Positions 5,098 to 8,726 of a stretch of 8,726 bases of DNA are shown in pieces (positions within the stretch are counted from its first letter, which is position 1; each line of letters starts with the position of its first letter). The notes below the pieces were generated by a model. The model saw only the letters and a list, made by a program, of their open reading frames with translations. It was not told where the DNA came from and searched no databases. Both the position numbers and the translations under genes were made by a program. Origin of the DNA: Paracoccaceae bacterium (GTDB lineage: Bacteria; Pseudomonadota; Alphaproteobacteria; Rhodobacterales; Rhodobacteraceae); NCBI GenBank assembly GCA_030625695.1, contig DAOUQK010000135.1, positions 1 to 8,726 on the forward strand, in the 5' to 3' direction.

Positions 5098-6945
5098 ATG
5101 ACAACCAGCGATAAGTTTACCGGCAAATTGCCCGATGATGCGTCCAGTGACACAGCCAGCGATCCAGCCAGCGACCCAGCCAGTGATCCTGCGGCGCGTC
5201 TGAGCGAGAACCTGTGCAAGGTCGATGCACTTACCCATCGTCTGAACGAGGTAATGTCGCGGCGTGCAACTGGCAAGTCGGGGCATAACAAATCGCTGGA
5301 CGGGCCCGATCAGGAGCTGTTTGCCCGGGCGATGACGTCGTATTGGACCAAAGCCATGGCTGACCCGGCCAAGATGATGCAGCAGCAAATGGAACTTTGG
5401 GGCAAGTCGGTGTCGCAGTTTGCGGCTGCTCAGAAACCGGCGCAGCAAGCTGAAGAGCCTGCAAAAGACCGCCGTTTCGCCAATCCGATGTGGGACAACA
5501 ACCCCTATTTCGCCGCGGTGAAACAGCAATATCTGATGAATGCCGAGATGATCGAAAAGGCCGTATCCGAGGTTGAGGATATGGACGATCTCGATAAACG
5601 TCGTCTGGGTTTTTTCTCGAAACAGATCATCGACATGATGGCCCCGACCAATTTTCTTGCCACCAACCCGGATGCGTTGGAAAAGGCGGTTGAAACCGAA
5701 GGGCAATCGCTTTTGGACGGGCTTGAGAACCTGATTGCTGATCTTGAGGCCAATGACGGAGAGCTGATTGTCCGGCTGGCGGATGAATCCGCGTTTGAGA
5801 TTGGTGGCAACATCGCCACCACGCCCGGTGACGTGATTTATCGCAACCGGATGATGGAACTGATCCAGTATCGTCCGACGACGGACAAGGTGCACGAAAC
5901 ACCGGTCATCCTGTTCCCGCCCTGGATTAACAAGTTCTATATCCTTGATCTTAAAGAGCAAAATAGCCTGATCAAATGGATAACTGAACAGGGGTATACC
6001 TTGTTTGTGGTCAGCTGGATCAACCCGGATGCCTCTTACGCCGAAACCGGAATGGAAGATTACATCGAAGACGGTTATCTCGCGGCGCTCCGCGAGGTTA
6101 AGGCGATATGCGGCGTTAGCCAAGTCAATGCGGTGGGCTATTGCATCGCCGGGACAACCCTGGCGATGACGCTTTCCCTGTTGAAGCAACGCGGCGACAA
6201 GTCGGTCAAATCGGCGACGTTTTTCACCGCATTGACGGATTTCTCGGATCAGGGTGAATTCACCCCGTTTCTGCAGAATGATTTCATCGACGGGATCGAA
6301 GAAGAAGTGGAAGAACAAGGGCTTTTGCGGTCCTTCATCATGGCCCGCACGTTTTCCTATCTGCGCTCAACCGACCTGATTTATACACCTGCAATTCGCA
6401 GTTACATGATGGGGCAAACCCCGCCTGCGTTTGATCTTTTGTTCTGGAACGGTGACGGGGCCAACCTGCCGGCCTTGATGGCTGTGCAATATCTGCGGAG
6501 CTTGTGTCAGAACAATGAATTTGCCCGGGACGGGATTGAATTGATGGGGCACACCCTGCGTTTGGACGAGGTGGATGTGCCATTATGTTCTATCGCCTGC
6601 GAGACGGATCACATTGCGCCTTGGGTCAATTGTTATCGCGGCGTGCAGCAGATGGGTGGGCGTTCGCGAACCTTTATCGTCACCCAATCGGGGCATATCG
6701 CCGGCATCGTCAATCCACCGAGCAAGAAGAAATATGGCCATTACACCAACGAAGATATGGCGCTTGACCCTGCCGACTGGCTGGAAAGTGCGGATTTCCA
6801 TGAAGGGTCGTGGTGGCCGCGTTGGGAAGGGTGGTTGCGCAAGCGTTCGGGTAAGATGGTTGCAGCCCGCGCACCGGGTGATTCCAGCCATGAGGTGTTG
6901 GAGGCGGCTCCGGGGAGCTATGTGAAGGTTAAGGCAAACCGCTGA
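5098..6945 (+). CDS. phaC: Class I poly(3-hydroxyalkanoate) synthase PhaC
   Basis: This 615-residue enzyme polymerises (R)-3-hydroxyacyl-CoA, mainly 3-hydroxybutyryl-CoA, into PHA on the granule surface, releasing CoA. The catalytic domain (about 230-590) has the synthase elbow VGYCIAGTT with nucleophile Cys349, the acid Asp504 in ACETDHIAPW, and His533 in SGHIAGIVNPP. Further class I hallmarks are PPWINKFYILDL (274-285), the FVVSWINPD block (303-311) and the Trp-rich end GSWWPRWEGWL (570-580). The length fits class I; no PhaE or class III/IV PhaR subunit is needed. The first 70 residues are poorly conserved in the family and here contain a 12-bp coding repeat giving (SDPA)n, a likely disordered Asp/Ser/Ala linker. 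The ATG has AAAGGG four bases upstream and AAGGGG slightly further. Probably controlled by the palindrome just upstream; phaP follows after 130 bp. Confidence 0.97.
   Translation: MTTSDKFTGKLPDDASSDTASDPASDPASDPAARLSENLCKVDALTHRLNEVMSRRATGKSGHNKSLDGPDQELFARAMTSYWTKAMADPAKMMQQQMELWGKSVSQFAAAQKPAQQAEEPAKDRRFANPMWDNNPYFAAVKQQYLMNAEMIEKAVSEVEDMDDLDKRRLGFFSKQIIDMMAPTNFLATNPDALEKAVETEGQSLLDGLENLIADLEANDGELIVRLADESAFEIGGNIATTPGDVIYRNRMMELIQYRPTTDKVHETPVILFPPWINKFYILDLKEQNSLIKWITEQGYTLFVVSWINPDASYAETGMEDYIEDGYLAALREVKAICGVSQVNAVGYCIAGTTLAMTLSLLKQRGDKSVKSATFFTALTDFSDQGEFTPFLQNDFIDGIEEEVEEQGLLRSFIMARTFSYLRSTDLIYTPAIRSYMMGQTPPAFDLLFWNGDGANLPALMAVQYLRSLCQNNEFARDGIELMGHTLRLDEVDVPLCSIACETDHIAPWVNCYRGVQQMGGRSRTFIVTQSGHIAGIVNPPSKKKYGHYTNEDMALDPADWLESADFHEGSWWPRWEGWLRKRSGKMVAARAPGDSSHEVLEAAPGSYVKVKANR
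5149..5196 (+). repeat. 12-bp tandem repeat inside phaC (SDPA linker)
   Basis: Four consecutive 12-bp units are visible: GACACAGCCAGC, GATCCAGCCAGC, GACCCAGCCAGT and a degenerate GATCCTGCGGCG. A still more degenerate unit may precede them at 5137. They encode DTAS-DPAS-DPAS-DPAA in the non-conserved N-terminal region of the synthase. The 12-bp period keeps frame, so copy number could vary without breaking the gene. Confidence 0.85.
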
Positions 6946-6970
6946 TTTTGCTGGATATGTAAGATTAATG

Positions 6971-6981
6971 CTGCAATGCAG
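6971..6981. promoter_or_regulatory. Putative PhaR operator 1 at phaP (CTGCAATGCAG)
   Basis: A perfect CTGC-N3-GCAG palindrome whose symmetry extends to 15 bp (TGCTGC-AAT-GCAGCA, 6969-6983), making it the most symmetrical of the three sites. It lies just upstream of the candidate phaP -35. Identity as a PhaR site is inferred from the described motif and from gene context. Confidence 0.75.
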
Positions 6982-7000
6982 CAAGAAATCACTTGCAATG

Positions 7001-7011
7001 CTGCGGTGCAG
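7001..7011. promoter_or_regulatory. Putative PhaR operator 2 at phaP (CTGCGGTGCAG)
   Basis: The second perfect CTGC-N3-GCAG palindrome before phaP lies between the candidate -35 and -10, where a bound repressor would exclude RNA polymerase. The 30-bp centre-to-centre distance to operator 1 is about three helical turns, so two repressor units could sit on the same DNA face. Confidence 0.75.
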
Positions 7012-7075
7012 AATACATATAAGCTTCAGACAACAAGCAAACCAACCTCCCCGGTTAACCTGAAGGACCACTGAC

Positions 7076-7525
7076 ATGGCCAAGACACCAGACTTCACCA
7101 AAGACATCAACGCCGCAATGAAAGATATCATGGGCGCATTCCCGGTCGACACCGCCGCGTTTGATGACGTGTATAAGAACACCGCATCGCTGAACGAAAA
7201 GCTGTCGGGCGTGGCGCTGGGCGCTGCCGAAAAATCCGCCGAGATTTCCAGCAAATGGGCCAACGAGACATTCGCCAAACTGGGCGACATGGCCAAAGCC
7301 AAAGCCGAGCCTGCCGATTACGCCAAAGCAATGACCGATTTCGCGTCGGCCTCTGCTGAAGTTGCCGCCGAGAACATGGCCGCATTTGCCGAGATCGCCA
7401 AGAAAGTCCAGATGGACACAGTTGAACTGATGATGTCGGCTGGCAAGGACGTGACCGAAGGCGCATCTGCTGCGGTCAAGAAAGCCACCAAAGACGTGAC
7501 TGCTGCTGCCAAGAAAGCGGCATAA
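7076..7525 (+). CDS. phaP: Phasin (PHA granule-associated protein)
   Basis: This 149-residue, Ala/Lys/Asp/Glu-rich, almost wholly helical protein matches the Phasin_2-type granule coat proteins, which cover the PHA surface, control granule number and size, and shield the polymer from other proteins. Features are the amphipathic helical core from about residue 25 to 125 (for instance FDDVYKNTASLNEKLSG and FAEIAKKVQMDTVELMMSAG), no Cys or Trp-rich catalytic motif, one Trp (61), and a Lys/Ala tail (AAVKKATKDVTAAAKKAA, 132-149). The ATG is set by GAAGGA eight bases upstream. Position directly after phaC and two CTGC-N3-GCAG sites in the promoter support the call. Expression is likely repressed until polymer forms. 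Two tandem terminators follow. Confidence 0.93.
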   Translation: MAKTPDFTKDINAAMKDIMGAFPVDTAAFDDVYKNTASLNEKLSGVALGAAEKSAEISSKWANETFAKLGDMAKAKAEPADYAKAMTDFASASAEVAAENMAAFAEIAKKVQMDTVELMMSAGKDVTEGASAAVKKATKDVTAAAKKAA

Positions 7526-7571
7526 GGAAACGCTGATCGGCATCATTTCCTCCCGAATGGTGTTATCGCGC

Positions 7572-7602
7572 GGGGCGGGCCAATGGCCCGCCCCTTTTTT
7601 TT
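7572..7602 (+). terminator. Intrinsic terminator 1 after phaP
   Basis: A perfect 10-bp stem, GGGGCGGGCC (7572-7581) with GGCCCGCCCC (7585-7594), an AAT loop, and eight T (7595-7602). This is a textbook strong Rho-independent terminator reading forward. There is no A-run on the left side, so it is one-directional. It should end the phaC-phaP transcript. Confidence 0.95.
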
Positions 7603-7609
7603 GGCATGT

Positions 7610-7635
7610 GCGGGCCAATGGCCTGCCCCTTTTTT
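7610..7635 (+). terminator. Intrinsic terminator 2, near copy of the first
   Basis: A seven-bp stem (7610-7616 with 7620-7626, one G.U pair), AAT loop, then CCC and six T. The 26-base stretch 7610-7635 matches 7575-7600 with one change (C7589 to T7624), so it is a 35-bp-spaced duplication of the first terminator. The change weakens the stem to a wobble and the upper GGG of copy 1 is absent, so it is probably the weaker backup. Confidence 0.85.
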
Positions 7636-7754
7636 GTTGGTGAAGCGGGATTACGTTTATCCCGGTGAAAAGGCAAACACCGGATACAGAACAGGTTGCG
7701 GACCAGGCTTGTCTGCATCACACTTGCGCCTAAAGCGCTTTGTGTTTGACTTGA

Positions 7755-7814
7755 ATCACCCTGACTGGCGAACTTGGTTGTTTCACAAACCACTGCCTCG
7801 CCAGTCAGGGTGAT
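7755..7814. repeat. Inverted repeat, perfect 17-bp arms, 26-nt spacer
   Basis: The left arm ATCACCCTGACTGGCGA (7755-7771) and right arm TCGCCAGTCAGGGTGAT (7798-7814) are exact reverse complements. The 26-nt spacer can form its own small hairpin (GGTTGT/ACAAACC with a bulged A, about 7776-7791). Outside the arms, 7735-7750 and 7826-7842 are also imperfectly complementary (13 of 16 aligned positions with one gap), so the symmetrical element may span about 108 bp. No T-run follows either arm, so it is not an intrinsic terminator. It lies in the presumed leader of the oxidoreductase gene. Confidence 0.9.
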
Positions 7815-7860
7815 GCAGTGTCTCAGACAAAACGCAAAGCACTGTAACGGAGGAAAAATT

Positions 7861-8726
7861 ATGAAAAATGAAAAAATCGGTTTTGTCGGCGTGGGCCTGA
7901 TGGGGCACGGAATGGCCAAAAACATCCACGCGGCGGGGTATCCGGTAAGTGTGATTGCCCATAACAACCGAAAACCGGTTGAAGATCTGGTCGCCTTGGG
8001 CGCGACTGAGGCCGCTACATTGGCAGAACTGGCCAGCGCATCTTCGATCATCCATATCTGTGCACCGGGATCGCCGCAGGTCGAAGCGATTGTCGAGGCG
8101 CTGATGCCAGCGATGCAGCCCGGTACGGTGATTGTCGATTGTTCCACCTCTGATCCCAATTCAACCGCCCGGCTTGCTGCGATGTTGGAGGCGGGTGGTT
8201 TTCACATGGCTGACGCCCCCCTCGGCGGCACGCCGGTTCAGGCCGAAGAAGGCAAACTTGCCACCATGGTTGGGGCCTCTGATGCCGTTTTCGAAAGGGT
8301 CAAACCGGTCATTTCGGCATGGGCCGGGGCGATTGTTCACATGGGGGCCAGCGGTGCCGGCCACAAAATGAAGCTTTTGAATAACTTTATCGCGATGGGC
8401 TATGGGGCATTGTATTCTGAGGCTCTGGCGCTTTCGGAAAAGGTTGGCATAACCACCACCCAATTCGATTCAGTTGTGCGGGGCAGTCGTATGGATTGCG
8501 GGTTTTACCAGACCTTCATGGGCTACGCGGTTGAAGGTAATCGCGACTCTCACAAATTTACGCTGGCCAACGCGCTGAAAGACATGCGGTATCTTGAGTC
8601 GATGGCTGACGGCGTATCGCTTGCCAATCCGGTCGGCAATGCGATCAAAAACAGTTTGGCTTTGGCGAACGCGGCCGGCGGAGACGGGCCCGAGGATTAT
8701 GTTCCGCATCTTGTGGACTTTGTTGC
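7861..8726 (+). CDS. NAD(P)-dependent beta-hydroxyacid dehydrogenase (3-hydroxyisobutyrate dehydrogenase-like), 3' end outside window
   Basis: 288 codons are read to the window edge without a stop; the family usually runs about 290-300 residues, so little is missing. The N-terminal Rossmann motif FVGVGLMGHGMAKN (8-21, Gly10/12/15) binds NAD(P). DCSTSDP (93-99) is the family signature for the nicotinamide region. DAPLGGTPVQAEEGKLATMVG (118-138) replaces the usual substrate-binding SGG-type loop, and GHKMKLLNNF (167-176) holds the catalytic lysine, Lys171. The group oxidises 3-hydroxyisobutyrate or reduces tartronate semialdehyde or succinic semialdehyde, among others; the loop variant prevents a firm substrate call. 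The ATG has an ideal GGAGG seven bases upstream (7849-7853). It is separated from phaP by two terminators, so it has its own transcript. A link to PHA monomer metabolism is possible but unproven. Confidence 0.93.
   Translation, partial: MKNEKIGFVGVGLMGHGMAKNIHAAGYPVSVIAHNNRKPVEDLVALGATEAATLAELASASSIIHICAPGSPQVEAIVEALMPAMQPGTVIVDCSTSDPNSTARLAAMLEAGGFHMADAPLGGTPVQAEEGKLATMVGASDAVFERVKPVISAWAGAIVHMGASGAGHKMKLLNNFIAMGYGALYSEALALSEKVGITTTQFDSVVRGSRMDCGFYQTFMGYAVEGNRDSHKFTLANALKDMRYLESMADGVSLANPVGNAIKNSLALANAAGGDGPEDYVPHLVDFV

Larger units (their letters stand above)
6946..7075 (+). promoter_or_regulatory. phaP promoter region
   Basis: The 130-bp phaC-phaP gap contains no terminator, so phaC readthrough is possible, but it also holds its own control elements. 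A candidate promoter is TTGCAA at 6993-6998 with an AT-rich -10 around 7014-7021 (CATATA at 7016-7021 gives 17-bp spacing). Two perfect CTGC-N3-GCAG palindromes lie at 6971-6981 and 7001-7011, 30 bp centre to centre, the second squarely inside the promoter spacer. The phaP ribosome site GAAGGA is at 7062-7067, eight bases before the ATG. The layout suits strong repression and strong induction of an abundant granule protein. Confidence 0.65.
7526..7860. other. 335-bp intergenic region: terminators, hairpins, large inverted repeat
   Basis: No gene is supported here. The open frames that cross it on either strand read through the terminator hairpins and the inverted repeat and resemble no protein I know. 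In order it contains tandem terminators (7572-7635), two small mutually exclusive hairpins (7646-7683), a 10-bp AAAGCGCTTT palindrome (7732-7741), a 17-bp-arm inverted repeat (7755-7814) and the ribosome site GGAGG (7849-7853) of the oxidoreductase gene. I could not place a confident promoter for that gene. Confidence 0.75.

Noticed and set aside
4951..6318. Long reverse open frame (455 codons) antisense to phaC
   Set aside because: It is a shadow of the synthase coding frame; the translation is basic and of odd composition, and it would also cover the divergent promoter.
6583..7302. Reverse open frame crossing the phaP promoter and the end of phaC
   Set aside because: It spans the operators and two forward coding genes, and no domain is recognisable.
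7755..7814. Invertible promoter segment flanked by inverted repeats
   Set aside because: The 26-nt spacer is too short for known site-specific inversion systems, and no recombinase gene is in the window.
7755..7814. Integron attC site or intrinsic terminator
   Set aside because: No attC core motifs were seen, and neither arm is followed by a T-run; the structure is a plain palindrome.
7563..8159. Long reverse open frame (198 codons) across the intergenic gap and the start of the dehydrogenase gene
   Set aside because: It runs antisense to a clear dehydrogenase coding region and through the terminator hairpins, and its translation resembles no known protein.

Overview
The window looks like chromosomal DNA of an alphaproteobacterium, most likely Rhodobacterales (Roseobacter/Paracoccus side). 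This rests on three things: moderately GC-rich coding DNA, protein families I recognise from that order, and the phaZ (reverse) / phaC-phaP (forward) arrangement typical of it. The genus cannot be fixed by eye. No tRNA, rRNA, CRISPR array, insertion sequence or phage gene was seen.

Layout. (1) Positions 1-2313 hold a forward, tightly packed string of four genes, each sharing one base with the next (TAATG, TGATG, TGATG): the 3' end of an alpha/beta hydrolase, a membrane-anchored alpha/beta hydrolase, a VOC/glyoxalase-fold protein, and an M15-peptidase-like protein. (2) After a 64-bp gap comes another small alpha/beta hydrolase (2378-3088) whose nucleophile position is glycine. (3) It converges on, and overlaps by 22 bp, a reverse two-gene unit: intracellular PHB depolymerase phaZ, then a GFA-like zinc-cysteine protein (DUF6151-type) coupled to it by TGATG. 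(4) A 124-bp divergent control region separates phaZ from phaC (class I PHA synthase), followed by phaP (phasin) with its own promoter. (5) A 335-bp gap holds two tandem, near-identical intrinsic terminators and a large inverted repeat. (6) The window ends inside a 3-hydroxyisobutyrate-dehydrogenase-like oxidoreductase.

How it works together. PhaC polymerises (R)-3-hydroxyacyl-CoA into polyhydroxyalkanoate granules, PhaP coats them, and PhaZ mobilises the polymer. Three perfect CTGC-N3-GCAG palindromes, the motif described for the PHB-sensing repressor PhaR, lie at phaC (one) and phaP (two). They sit on or between candidate promoter elements, as expected for a repressor that is titrated away by nascent polymer. 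phaR itself, which usually follows phaP in this group, is not in the window; terminators and an oxidoreductase occupy that place.

The least ordinary features are the serine-to-glycine hydrolase, a cluster of five alpha/beta-hydrolase-fold genes in 7 kb (none of the four visible nucleophile elbows is canonical GxSxG), a lysine-rich tail on PhaZ, the duplicated terminator, and the inverted repeat upstream of the oxidoreductase. I did not find a convincing wholly new multi-gene system; most of the window is a PHB locus with accessory hydrolases.
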